From Tritrichomonas musculus (lineage: Eukaryota; Parabasalia; Tritrichomonadida; Tritrichomonadidae), in NCBI GenBank assembly GCA_039105265.1, contig JAPFFF010000002.1:8060001-8124000 (forward strand): a DNA stretch of 64,000 nt. The letters are read 5' to 3'. A model generated the notes under the pieces. That model did no database searches, was not told the origin of the DNA, and saw only the letters and a list, made by a program, of their open reading frames with translations. Position 1 is the stretch's first letter, and each line of letters starts with the position of its first letter. The position numbers were made by a program, and so were the translations under genes. Of this stretch, positions 18,118-26,215 are shown piece after piece.

Positions 18118-18639
18118 TTAGACGACGACGTACTTCAGACATAAGTGATATACATTGACGAGGTCGTTGAACTCTTTGTTGTAGACTTGTTTGAAGTCGG
18201 TGACTATCTCTCCGGACTCAGTTACGATCTTAATGGCATCGACCTTCTGTATCGGTGATACCTTAGCGACGCAACATCCAGGGTTGTCATCAGTGTAGAT
18301 CTCGACGTTGCCGCCTGTAACCGATTTGATGATTGAGGCGAGGTCTTGGATAGGTACGATGATGGTCCGTTTGCTGACGAGGTTACTGATGAGGGCTTTG
18401 TCTTGATCGAGTAGTATCTTCGCGTAGGTCTCGAGAATGAGTGATCGGACGTCGGTGTTGACAACGGGTTCTTCTGGCGCGATCGGTAGTTCACGGGTGA
18501 TAACGATGTCTTCCTTCCCGTCGTCGCGCTTGTTGATGAAGATGTTGTTATTGATGTTGTTATTCGACTGTGATGCCGATGTCGGTTCAAGGGATACGTT
18601 CGCATTGACTCCAGTGTTGAGGTTCCTCTTCTTAATCAT
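18118..18639 (-). CDS. Hypothetical protein, 173 aa
   Basis: Converges on the fibre-like gene (25-base gap). The N-terminal ~45 residues are Asn/Ser-rich and look disordered (SNNNINNNIF). The remainder is mixed alpha/beta with several Val/Ile strands and a single Cys pair (PGCCVAK). No recognised family. Its start follows CTCATTTTTCTGCCCCAGAA. The stop is followed by a sequence ending ATTTTTGG, the recurrent 3' motif of this element. Lying between the fibre and capsid genes, a structural or assembly role is likely. Confidence 0.6.
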   Translation of the reverse strand: MIKKRNLNTGVNANVSLEPTSASQSNNNINNNIFINKRDDGKEDIVITRELPIAPEEPVVNTDVRSLILETYAKILLDQDKALISNLVSKRTIIVPIQDLASIIKSVTGGNVEIYTDDNPGCCVAKVSPIQKVDAIKIVTESGEIVTDFKQVYNKEFNDLVNVYHLCLKYVVV

Positions 18640-18681
18640 TTCTGGGGCAGAAAAATGAGATGAATCCCCAGTAGGGATCGG

Positions 18682-18897
18682 TCAATAGGAGTTCACGTCG
18701 TCTTTGAACACCACTAACTGCTTAGCGTTGACGCGTCTCGATGACTGAGAAAGGTTCTCTTTGGTATGTGTCGGTGGATGAACACATTTAGGTTGGGTTA
18801 TAGGAGGATTCGGTGTTGTGTGTTGCTTATGAGACATCACTTGAACTGACCTGCTCGACATTTCAGGGTCGATAAACTCACCTGCTCGTGATGTCAT
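18682..18897 (-). CDS. Small gene overlapping the capsid stop (71 aa)
   Basis: The ATG at 18897-18895 lies inside the last codons of the major capsid gene, giving a 20-base overlap in another frame. The product is rich in Pro, His, Thr and Ser with a basic C-terminal half. Either it is translated separately, or a frameshift at the capsid end would add it as a C-terminal extension. No family recognised. The frame is also open further upstream within the capsid gene, so coding evidence is moderate. Confidence 0.45.
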   Translation of the reverse strand: MTSRAGEFIDPEMSSRSVQVMSHKQHTTPNPPITQPKCVHPPTHTKENLSQSSRRVNAKQLVVFKDDVNSY

Positions 18898-20455
18898 AGC
18901 TGCCGATCTCAACGACGGGTGGCATACCATTAGGCTGTACATGAATGGATATGACGGTGTCTTGAAGCAAGCCCATGATAGGTGGGGTCGTGACGTTGGT
19001 GGTATACCAATTACCACCTATAGGTATATCGCATACGATTTCGTAAGTGATTGGAGTGTTTGATGTCTGTCCCTGTTGGAATGTGTTATCGGTCTCTGTT
19101 GGAAGTCCGATGAAGAAGGATGTCTTATCATGACTGACCCTACCGATGGATGGTCGACAGTCTTCTGTGTTGGTTAGTGACTGAACGACCTCTTTGTTGA
19201 ACCCTGTTTGTTCTCCATTGACGTTCATAGCATTCTGACACAACTCGATGAACATGGGATCTGAACCATTTGTCGCGAATGGGATGGTTGGGACGACTCC
19301 GTAACCGCCGCACCTCAACTGGAAGTTGGTGAACAATGGGTTCTTGAATACGGTGTGATGGTTGGCTGTTAAGGGGAATAGGAAGAAGATGGAGTCGACG
19401 AATCGGGGAGTGATTGTCTGCGTCGTAGATCCGTGTCCGGCACCTATTGTCTTACTCATCGATGTGAATGTCAGAATCTGGGTGGGGAAGATGAGTTCTT
19501 GTTGAGTGTATCGTTGAACGAGTGCTTGATAGATATCTCCGTCAATACCGAAGTTAGGGATAACGCTGTAGCAGTCATGTATCTCGTAATTGCGTCTAAC
19601 GTTGAGGATACGGGCTCCGGCAGCAATGTTGTTACCGCCGTTATCGGTAATCCATATAGTTGATTGCGTACCGATCTGAATGAACTCGTTACTGATTGGG
19701 GCAAGCGTATATACACAATGAACTGGGTCGTGGATCGCATCGTCAGACAGTCCACATGGACAGTATACGAGACCCTGGGTGCCGAACATGATCTTGAGTT
19801 CGAGCTTACCTGCGAACGATGGTAAGTACTTGATGTTGCTGAGGGGCAGGAATCGACGGAGATCGATCTTCAATGGAATAGTGATATTAGGGTAAGCTGT
19901 TTGCGCGTTACGAAGTTCGATGAAGAACCCGCATCGAGCTTGATCGAATTTGTGCTTAAAGATGTCTTTATGACGAACCTTGGAGTAAACGTCACCTCGT
20001 TTAGATGCTTCGTTGGCGCCACATGCAGTTAGGAATGATTCTTCAGGGCCAAAGTTCTGGGTATAGATAGAGATACCGTTCGCTAAGATCTCATACTTCT
20101 CGACAGCATCCATGGCGTCTTTGAACCCAACCCATAGTCCATTAAAGTCATGACCGTTTATGGCGTTTAATGCGGTTGTTGGGGCAATATTTAAGTCGAC
20201 ATCGATCTTCATGTTGGCTTTGATGAAACCGTTATAGATGTCGGCGGTGTTATCACAAGTAGGGCTGATGATGAATGTCGTGAACGAACCTGCATGAATG
20301 GGTGCTGAAGGACTGTATGATGCTTGGGCGTCGATAACGTACTTCTTGTTAGTATCGGACATGGCAATAGCATTATCGACTATATCGAAATAGCTGGCTA
20401 CCTGGGTATTGACCTCAGCTGATGTCTTATGGAAGACTTCGTTGTTGAACGTCAT
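18878..20455 (-). CDS. Major capsid protein, double-jelly-roll type
   Basis: A 525-aa protein starting at 20455 after TTATTTTTCTTTCACCTTAA. Features expected of the Polinton hexon-type capsid protein: size around 500-600 aa, no signal peptide, an N-terminal helical segment followed by two beta-rich halves, and a Gly/Pro/Asn-rich loop style. The stretch VGFKDAMDAVEKYEILANG then IYTQNFGPEESFLT (residues ~105-145) is the part I associate with trichomonad Maverick capsids, from memory only. It lies in one minus-strand block with the ATPase, the integrase and other small structural candidates. Expected to form the trimeric hexon of an icosahedral particle. A structure prediction would settle it. 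Confidence 0.75.
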   Translation of the reverse strand: MTFNNEVFHKTSAEVNTQVASYFDIVDNAIAMSDTNKKYVIDAQASYSPSAPIHAGSFTTFIISPTCDNTADIYNGFIKANMKIDVDLNIAPTTALNAINGHDFNGLWVGFKDAMDAVEKYEILANGISIYTQNFGPEESFLTACGANEASKRGDVYSKVRHKDIFKHKFDQARCGFFIELRNAQTAYPNITIPLKIDLRRFLPLSNIKYLPSFAGKLELKIMFGTQGLVYCPCGLSDDAIHDPVHCVYTLAPISNEFIQIGTQSTIWITDNGGNNIAAGARILNVRRNYEIHDCYSVIPNFGIDGDIYQALVQRYTQQELIFPTQILTFTSMSKTIGAGHGSTTQTITPRFVDSIFFLFPLTANHHTVFKNPLFTNFQLRCGGYGVVPTIPFATNGSDPMFIELCQNAMNVNGEQTGFNKEVVQSLTNTEDCRPSIGRVSHDKTSFFIGLPTETDNTFQQGQTSNTPITYEIVCDIPIGGNWYTTNVTTPPIMGLLQDTVISIHVQPNGMPPVVEIGSYDITSR

Positions 20456-20501
20456 TTAAGGTGAAAGAAAAATAAGGGGGTCGTTGATGGCGGATTCACG
20501 T

Positions 20502-21110
20502 TCAACGTCGTATACGAGATCGAAATAGGGGTTGTTCATTGACGGGCTCTAGCGGAGCTAGGTTTGCTTGGCAAACTGGCTCAGGTTGTTCCGGTTCGGG
20601 TTCATTCTCGGGGAACATGTCTGGGACGTATCGACTACGTATACGGGACTTCGATAACTCTTTGTTGACGACGTGCTTGATGTACTGTTTCTGCTCTTTC
20701 TTGAAGCGATCGTTGCGGAGCTCTTCACCGAGGTTACGTAACTGTTCGAGTATCTCGAGATTAATTGTCGAGTCTCGAGGGACTGTGCTTCGCGATCGAG
20801 GTTTTGCTGCGACTGGAGGCTCGTTTTCGGGTGATATCTGGTGGAGCGGAATTCCGCGGGACCCGTTTTCGGGTGATATCTCGACTGTGGGAATTTCCGT
20901 AGTAGCGTTTTCGGGCTCGGATTCATTCTTGGACTCAATTTCGGGTTCATTCTCGAGGGACCCATTTTCGGGCTCACTCTTCTCCCTTAACTTCACGATA
21001 TACTTCCCTTCTTTCTTCGTCGGGAACACTTCGTAATCGGGGTCATCGATACCTTGTATCCATCGCTGGATGATCTGATTTCGTTTCACTCCGCGGACGT
21101 ACTTACTCAT
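20502..21110 (-). CDS. Glu/Pro-rich protein with PEN repeats, 202 aa
   Basis: Residues ~1-45 form a compact basic start (YVRGVKRNQIIQRWI, then DDPDYEVF). Residues ~45-105 are a low-complexity run with repeated Pro-Glu-Asn and Ser-Glu-Pro units. Residues ~118-150 form a charged helix (LEILEQLRNLGEELRNDRFK), and the end is again PEN-rich with an Arg-rich tail. It looks like a flexible scaffold or virion linker protein. A 12-bp palindrome shared with 9864-9879 lies in it. Function unknown; upstream of the capsid gene in the same direction. Confidence 0.6.
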   Translation of the reverse strand: MSKYVRGVKRNQIIQRWIQGIDDPDYEVFPTKKEGKYIVKLREKSEPENGSLENEPEIESKNESEPENATTEIPTVEISPENGSRGIPLHQISPENEPPVAAKPRSRSTVPRDSTINLEILEQLRNLGEELRNDRFKKEQKQYIKHVVNKELSKSRIRSRYVPDMFPENEPEPEQPEPVCQANLAPLEPVNEQPLFRSRIRR

Positions 21111-21144
21111 TTAGTTTGGACAAAAATATCCTCACTGTCAATAC

Positions 21145-21345
21145 TCACCTACGTTTGTTTTTGCGTGGTTTAGACTTCGATTTACGAGTTCTGATATATG
21201 GCACCGTTACGTCGTGAGTGTTGGTATTACTATGGTATTGTACTGAAGTTGATCTCGGTCTAGTGACTTCGTTATACATAGTGCCAGGACCAGATACGAT
21301 AACGGAATTGCTTGAACGATATGCATTAGTGCGGGCTCCACTCAT
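21145..21345 (-). CDS. Small basic protein, 66 aa
   Basis: Ser/Thr/Asn-rich body with a strongly basic tail (RTRKSKSKPRKNKRR). It starts 10 bases after the stop of the following gene at 21356. The size and charge resemble core or DNA-condensing proteins of capsid-forming elements, or carry a nuclear localisation signal. No family recognised; function inferred from charge only. Confidence 0.5.
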   Translation of the reverse strand: MSGARTNAYRSSNSVIVSGPGTMYNEVTRPRSTSVQYHSNTNTHDVTVPYIRTRKSKSKPRKNKRR

Positions 21346-21355
21346 TTATGGGCCG

Positions 21356-21760
21356 TTAAAGACCTCTAAACGGAATCGCCTTAGTCGACTTCTTTCTGGA
21401 ATCTGCTGCCGCTTGTGCTGTCGTCGATCCGCTTGGCTTCAATTCCCCGCGAGCGAACTGCTCACTGATCTTCACGATCTTATCCGTAACGGAACCTTTC
21501 GGCATGTGACTGAAGATGTTGGCACCTGCTGACGTGATAGCCCCTAATGTCGGATTGAATGCAGTCGCGAAAGGAGTGATCGCATGTAACATGGTACCGA
21601 CGGCCTTAGGATTACTCATCGCGTAGTTCTTGGCACCGATAAGCCCTTTCTTGGTAGCACTCCAGACTCTATGAGCGACGTTCTTTGCGCCGATAAGTCC
21701 TTGATGGACATCGTTCTTCAGGCGATTCCAACCGTTAGTGATGAAACTCTTGAACCCCAT
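21356..21760 (-). CDS. Small amphipathic virion-like protein, 134 aa
   Basis: Starts at 21760 after GTATTTTTGTTTCACATAAACC, a clear example of the element's start signal. The N-terminal half has two amphipathic helices each containing GLIGAKN (residues ~22-28 and ~40-46), then a small-residue hydrophobic stretch (TAFNPTLGAITSAGANIF) and a Gly/Ser/Ala-rich basic tail. This layout resembles internal membrane-active or cementing virion proteins such as the pVI-like proteins proposed in other capsid-forming elements; no sequence proof. The second residue is Gly, but the context does not strictly fit myristoylation. Confidence 0.55.
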   Translation of the reverse strand: MGFKSFITNGWNRLKNDVHQGLIGAKNVAHRVWSATKKGLIGAKNYAMSNPKAVGTMLHAITPFATAFNPTLGAITSAGANIFSHMPKGSVTDKIVKISEQFARGELKPSGSTTAQAAADSRKKSTKAIPFRGL

Positions 21761-21789
21761 GGTTTATGTGAAACAAAAATACATCGGGT

Positions 21790-22641
21790 TTACTCTTCGA
21801 AGTGTGCTTCGTTGGCAACGATGTTGATGATGAATCGGTCATGCTGGCCCTTATGGTTAAGGTATTCGGATGTCGTCGACTTGATATCGAGATTGTTTGG
21901 TGTCTGTTGAAGCATCGCTGTGAAGTCTTCTTTACTGAAACCGCTGTAACAGATGATGTCTGTGGCTAACCTCTTAACGTTGAGATGAACGAAGCGGAGC
22001 GTCTGAACAGCTATGATGCAGGTTAGGTTGAAGTGTCTCGTCTTGGTGAGTAGTCGACAGAGTTCGCTGTTACCGTTCTTGAGTAACGGAGATCCAGCAG
22101 CGTCATCGAGAACGAGCAACGTATTGTAAGGGTACGAAGCGGTCTGGTACTGAACGAGCTTACTCGCTATATAGGCGATTCTGTCTTCGATCTCGTTTAA
22201 CGAATGCTTGGAGATGATTCTCGCCATCTCTTCATTCGCTTCGACCATCTTAGATAGGACGTGCTTCACCATTGCATAGTATTTGAGTTTCCGTCTGAGA
22301 TGTCGTTTGAGGTATGGGAGAAGGTCGTCTTCTTTGACGTACTCGATAGGGGTCTTCACGTTCTTGGATAACACTTCAGCGGTCTTATCGAGCTTCCCTG
22401 ACGTCGAGCAGAAGATGATCTTACTGTAATACGGTTTCTTGAATAGACGTTCCGTTATCATGATGTGACGCCATATCCAGAACGATTTACCTGCTCCCAT
22501 CTTGCCGATAAGGAAGTAGATACCGTTTGTCGAAAATGGGTATTCAGGAGCGAGGGGTTTAATGAGGGCCATCTCGATGTCCCGTTGGTTCTTCCGTAAC
22601 GAATCTTCGATAAGCTCTTCAACCTTCTTGATCTCACTCAT
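21790..22641 (-). CDS. Genome-packaging ATPase (FtsK/HerA, A32-like)
   Basis: A 283-aa P-loop ATPase. Walker A is GKMGAGKS (residues 46-53), Walker B LLVLDD (175-180), and a sensor-like TCIIAVQT (207-214, with Q213) follows in the right place. Order and size fit the A32-like packaging ATPases of Polintons and related viruses, which pump DNA into preformed capsids. Start at 22641: the ATG is preceded by TTAACGTCTCGTAA, nearly the same as before the integrase. It lies 10 bases after the integrase stop. Confidence 0.9.
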   Translation of the reverse strand: MSEIKKVEELIEDSLRKNQRDIEMALIKPLAPEYPFSTNGIYFLIGKMGAGKSFWIWRHIMITERLFKKPYYSKIIFCSTSGKLDKTAEVLSKNVKTPIEYVKEDDLLPYLKRHLRRKLKYYAMVKHVLSKMVEANEEMARIISKHSLNEIEDRIAYIASKLVQYQTASYPYNTLLVLDDAAGSPLLKNGNSELCRLLTKTRHFNLTCIIAVQTLRFVHLNVKRLATDIICYSGFSKEDFTAMLQQTPNNLDIKSTTSEYLNHKGQHDRFIINIVANEAHFEE

Positions 22642-22651
22642 TTACGAGACG

Positions 22652-23725
22652 TTAAATGAACTTCCTTATCTGATCGGGAATCCGTTTTCGGTTAACCCAG
22701 TACTGACGCTCCATAGTCGATAATTTCGTTGGATGACCTTCCCGCATGTTCTTCGCTTTGATGGTATCTGCCACGTCGGAATCCTCGTACGTAATCGTGT
22801 AGGTGTCTCGTTTCTGATTATACGATCGAATCTCCTTAACGATACCGCGTTTGCCGTTCTTAATGGTCGTCGCTAACGGAACGTTCTTAGCAGCCTTCAC
22901 GAGCCTATATCCCGGTAGAGTATCCACGGAACCATCGCTAGAACGGATCACGAATTGGTTGCCGCCTTTGGAGTCGACGATGTAGGACTGCTTAGATAGA
23001 TTGGAACGGTGCTTCGTTAACGGACTCTTATCGAGAACTACTCTGACGAAGTCGCCAGGTTCGAACTTGTATGGACTCTCCTGATGACTCATCTTATCGA
23101 TATACTCCAACTCATCTTCTTCGGTAATGTCGTTAGGGGACTTGTAATCGAGAGATCGGTGAGGCATGTCGTTATAGGACTCCACTAAGGATAGCGCATC
23201 AGCGGAAGGTTCGTTAGCTTTCATGTCACGAATGGTCCTCATGAATCGATTGATGATACCGAGTTTGTTATGGTCATTATCCGTTGTGGTTGTATAGACG
23301 ATGTCGTGTTCTCTCATGAAGTCGAGGACGGATTTCGATAAATAGGCCGTATCTTCATCGGATTCAATGGACTTACATTCGGGTTCTACCTTAATGAACT
23401 CGTTTAACGATCTCAGCACTTCCCTGGCTCCCTTACCGTTCATCTCATACGCGTAAGCCTTTCGGGTATTGATGTTGATGAGCATCAAGTAATTGGGGTT
23501 GTCAATGAATGTATCCATCTGGAAGCCATGCCGGATCTTCGAATAGATGTGCATGAATTTGGTCGCTGGAACGTGCTGATCGTGAACGACTCTGTTACTC
23601 AGAAACTCCTTAGCTTCATCATCAGTAAAGCCATACCTATTAGCGATTCTCTTGAACTTGGATATCGTATTGGTCGGGTACTTGGCATACACTTCATCAA
23701 TGGTCTTGAACTTGATGCGGCTCAT
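22652..23725 (-). CDS. Retroviral-type (rve) integrase
   Basis: A 357-aa integrase of the Maverick c-integrase type. The RNase H-like core runs about residues 60-170: first Asp in FQMDTF (D71), second in ESDEDTAYL (D123), and the third position, 35 residues on, is in HNKLGIINRFMRT, where N159 occupies the place of the usual Glu. The C-terminal half (~215-357) has a beta-barrel/chromodomain-like segment starting YKFEPGDFVRVVLD and a basic tail. The N-terminus lacks an obvious HHCC zinc finger. It would insert the element and make the 5-bp duplication. Start ATG at 23725 is preceded by TTAATCCATCGTAA; 10 bases separate its stop from the ATPase ATG. Confidence 0.88.
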   Translation of the reverse strand: MSRIKFKTIDEVYAKYPTNTISKFKRIANRYGFTDDEAKEFLSNRVVHDQHVPATKFMHIYSKIRHGFQMDTFIDNPNYLMLININTRKAYAYEMNGKGAREVLRSLNEFIKVEPECKSIESDEDTAYLSKSVLDFMREHDIVYTTTTDNDHNKLGIINRFMRTIRDMKANEPSADALSLVESYNDMPHRSLDYKSPNDITEEDELEYIDKMSHQESPYKFEPGDFVRVVLDKSPLTKHRSNLSKQSYIVDSKGGNQFVIRSSDGSVDTLPGYRLVKAAKNVPLATTIKNGKRGIVKEIRSYNQKRDTYTITYEDSDVADTIKAKNMREGHPTKLSTMERQYWVNRKRIPDQIRKFI

Positions 23726-23735
23726 TTACGATGGA

Positions 23736-25166
23736 TTAAGAGTACAGTAGCTTCCGGTTCTGCAGGAACACAACATCCATTGTCAGGACCACATCATTGT
23801 TGAAGTTGATCGGGATATTGATATCATCGTTGTCGTAACACTCTATCCAGAACGAATTACCGTTATCGTTGATCTTGTAGTACTTGATGTTCTCGAAAGT
23901 CTCGTTAGTACATCCGATGATGTTATGGTTCGATTGACTTGCGAATGAGGCAGCTATTCGACAATCCAAATCGGTTCTGATGTTGCAGAAGCGCAGATTC
24001 CGATGGTACACGTTGGTGTATCCGACATGGTTTTGATTCGGATTGGGGCCGATGTTCAGGAAGTTTCGTGTATCGGAGCCGTGAATGAAGCGTCCTTCGT
24101 CGAAGTCTACTTCATGGGTATTACGCAGATACGGATATATGGAGCTGCGCATCTCAGGCTCGGGTGTCGAATAAACCTTTGTGTAGGAGGAATCGTTGAT
24201 TGGAGTGATCAAGTAATCGCAATAGTAATCGTTATTGATCAGTATGTTATCGGGCTGCTCGATTATGAGTTGTTTCATATGCTTGGAATCGTTGTTGACT
24301 ATGATGTCGTCACTCGTAACGAAGAACGGAATCGGGTTTTCGAGAAACTCATCACTGCGCAGTATCATCAAGTCGTAATCGTCGCGAATGGAATTCAATT
24401 CAGTCAGCTTTATCACCACTTCGTCATCGTTAGCCTTGATCACCTTAGAACGGATATACTCATATAGGCTAGCATTAGAGATACATCCCATGAACTTGTC
24501 AGAGATGTCTTCCCATGAGTCGTCTTCGTCAATCGTGATCTGAATAGGGATTCGAAACACGCCGACGTCTTCGGCTTTCATTTTCGATAACTGGATCTCG
24601 GCACGTTCTTCAAGTGAGCTGTTGTTGTTTGTTTGATTATCGATACGCCTACGTTCCTCACTAGAGAACGAGTATGACAGGAATTGGTACACTTGAGCGT
24701 AATTCAGGGTCGAAATCATGATGTCAAATCGTTGGGATTTGTCCAGATAATAGTAGGTTTTACTGTACTTCGCTCGAGAAGCCTCGTTGATGATCTGGTG
24801 TAGTTCTTTGTTCTCTTTCTTCTCGATAAACCACCAGAAATCATCAGGAAGATCGTCTGCTATTTCATCCATCAACCGAAGCGCGTATTCGGATCTTCCG
24901 TGATCCTTATTGTCTTCGAACTCATCCTTCTTGTACTTCCTGACGTATAGAAAGAATCGAACTGTCCTGCTTTTGCGTTTGAGATGGATGGCTCTGATAC
25001 CGATGATCTTCTCGTCTACGTTAGAGGTATGCCATTCAGGTGGATACTGAAAATGGATCCTGTTAGGGTAGACTTCATCTACGACTCCATCTATTGACGA
25101 GTTATACGTCGTTTCAAGCGGTAAATGGGTCTGTTCATTCACTTGGATATCTCTGCGGTAACTCAT
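23736..25166 (-). CDS. Probable structural protein, 476 aa
   Basis: First gene inside the right TIR on this strand; its stop is 10 bases before the integrase ATG. The N-terminal ~110 residues contain basic strands (IHLKRKSRTVRFFLYVRKYK), the middle is charged and helical, and the C-terminal ~120 residues are beta-rich, finishing with SFWIECYDNDDINIPINF and hydrophobic strands. That ending is like jelly-roll virion proteins, so it is a second candidate for a minor capsid or vertex protein. No enzymatic motif seen. The family is not recognised with confidence. Confidence 0.6.
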   Translation of the reverse strand: MSYRRDIQVNEQTHLPLETTYNSSIDGVVDEVYPNRIHFQYPPEWHTSNVDEKIIGIRAIHLKRKSRTVRFFLYVRKYKKDEFEDNKDHGRSEYALRLMDEIADDLPDDFWWFIEKKENKELHQIINEASRAKYSKTYYYLDKSQRFDIMISTLNYAQVYQFLSYSFSSEERRRIDNQTNNNSSLEERAEIQLSKMKAEDVGVFRIPIQITIDEDDSWEDISDKFMGCISNASLYEYIRSKVIKANDDEVVIKLTELNSIRDDYDLMILRSDEFLENPIPFFVTSDDIIVNNDSKHMKQLIIEQPDNILINNDYYCDYLITPINDSSYTKVYSTPEPEMRSSIYPYLRNTHEVDFDEGRFIHGSDTRNFLNIGPNPNQNHVGYTNVYHRNLRFCNIRTDLDCRIAASFASQSNHNIIGCTNETFENIKYYKINDNGNSFWIECYDNDDINIPINFNNDVVLTMDVVFLQNRKLLYS

Positions 25167-25231
25167 TTAGGAGAAGCAAAACAGTGGACTTCGATAATCC
25201 CGGGGACGGACACCAAAAATGAAGATCCGAT

Positions 25232-25465
25232 TTAGTCATCCAACACCAATCCGATAATGGTCTTGATGACTTCAATCTTTCTGTCCATGCCGATGTCGTC
25301 GTCGTAGGCTACGTTTAAGAGTCTGTCGAAATCGGATTCGTTTTCAACCTCAACATCGAGCTCTATCTCATCACCGAAGTAGTCTTCGATGAATTCGATG
25401 ATGTCGTTGACTGAATGAACTTCAGAGATGTCGATAGCTTCGAATACATCTTCACAGGCGTTCAT
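25232..25465 (-). CDS. Acidic 77-aa TIR protein (right copy)
   Basis: Identical to the protein at 4557-4790. Lies at the inner border of the right TIR, with its stop 19 bases inside the boundary. Confidence 0.68.
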   Translation of the reverse strand: MNACEDVFEAIDISEVHSVNDIIEFIEDYFGDEIELDVEVENESDFDRLLNVAYDDDIGMDRKIEVIKTIIGLVLDD

Positions 25466-25604
25466 CTTATGTGTATGACTACGGGATAAAAAATCGATAG
25501 AGAAATCGTTTGAGGCATTTCAGTGTCGGAGGTATCGTAAGTGATAATCCGGGGACGATACTCACGCCAAGAACTCCACTTCCGAGACCAAAAATGAAGA
25601 TCGT

Positions 25605-25934
25605 TTAGCGATACTTCTTAGGTAACTCGATCTTGGGCATATCCGACGTACACTTAATCAAGTAGTCGTTGACGCAGAAGCAACAGCGTTTGTTCATGTC
25701 ATCGACTAAGCAGTACACATGACTACCATTCCGTTCATGATAGCTCATAGGGTCACTTCCGAGCTTATATACCTTTCCGTAGCTTTCGCTGAAGAAGTAG
25801 AATCGTTTACGGAACATATGCGAGCCGCCGCAAGTAGACCAAATTCGTTTGATGTCACTCGGGTACTGATCCGTCATCTGAACACTCGCTGAAAGGTTGA
25901 AGTCGTCATGGTGAATGTAGTAGCGGGTACTCAT
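25605..25934 (-). CDS. 109-aa TIR protein (right copy)
   Basis: Identical to 4088-4417. Outermost gene of the right end, transcribed inward. Two identical copies per element allow gene conversion between the ends and double dosage. Confidence 0.7.
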   Translation of the reverse strand: MSTRYYIHHDDFNLSASVQMTDQYPSDIKRIWSTCGGSHMFRKRFYFFSESYGKVYKLGSDPMSYHERNGSHVYCLVDDMNKRCCFCVNDYLIKCTSDMPKIELPKKYR

Positions 25935-26215
25935 TTGAGGTGAGGCTAAAAAGATGTCTCTATAACGAAATCCCTATTGTTCCCGATAAGCTGTTGGAGC
26001 AGTGGAGATGACCGTGGGTGGGAAACTCGTGTAGAGGTCCGTAACTGTCGTTTTTTGCATGATTTTGAGCTTCTCGGGAGGTTCCGGATCTGGGACTCGT
26101 TGGGATGCTCGTAATGGGCCTCTGGAGGGCTGTTAGGAGGGTCTCAGACGACCTTCAAAACCGGTAAGTGGGGGCGAAAGGGCTTGTCCCTGTAGCCCCC
26201 CTTAACCTAACTACT

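Larger units (their letters stand above)
3807..26215 (+). mobile_element. Complete Maverick/Polinton element, 22.4 kb
   Basis: The element has exact ends (AGTAGTTAGG...CCTAACTACT), 1,003-bp inverted repeats, a 5-bp GATAC target duplication and about twenty tightly packed genes. The hallmark set is present: protein-primed polymerase B, rve integrase, FtsK/HerA-type packaging ATPase and a large capsid-like protein. All larger hallmark frames are open, so this copy looks intact and recently mobile. It sits in degraded host or transposon DNA: an unknown pseudogene on the left and a dead hAT transposase on the right. Its higher GC and dense coding contrast with the AT-rich flanks. Confidence 0.95.
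25213..26215 (-). repeat. Right terminal inverted repeat (1,003 bp)
   Basis: Reverse complement of 3807-4809, same length, no differences noticed in the genes or the terminal 280 bp. It ends CCTAACTACT followed by the GATAC duplication. Confidence 0.93.

Noticed and set aside
20539-21036. Plus-strand Ser/Gly-rich ORF of 165 codons
   Set aside because: It is antisense to the Glu/Pro-rich gene, and its low-complexity composition is a shadow of that gene.
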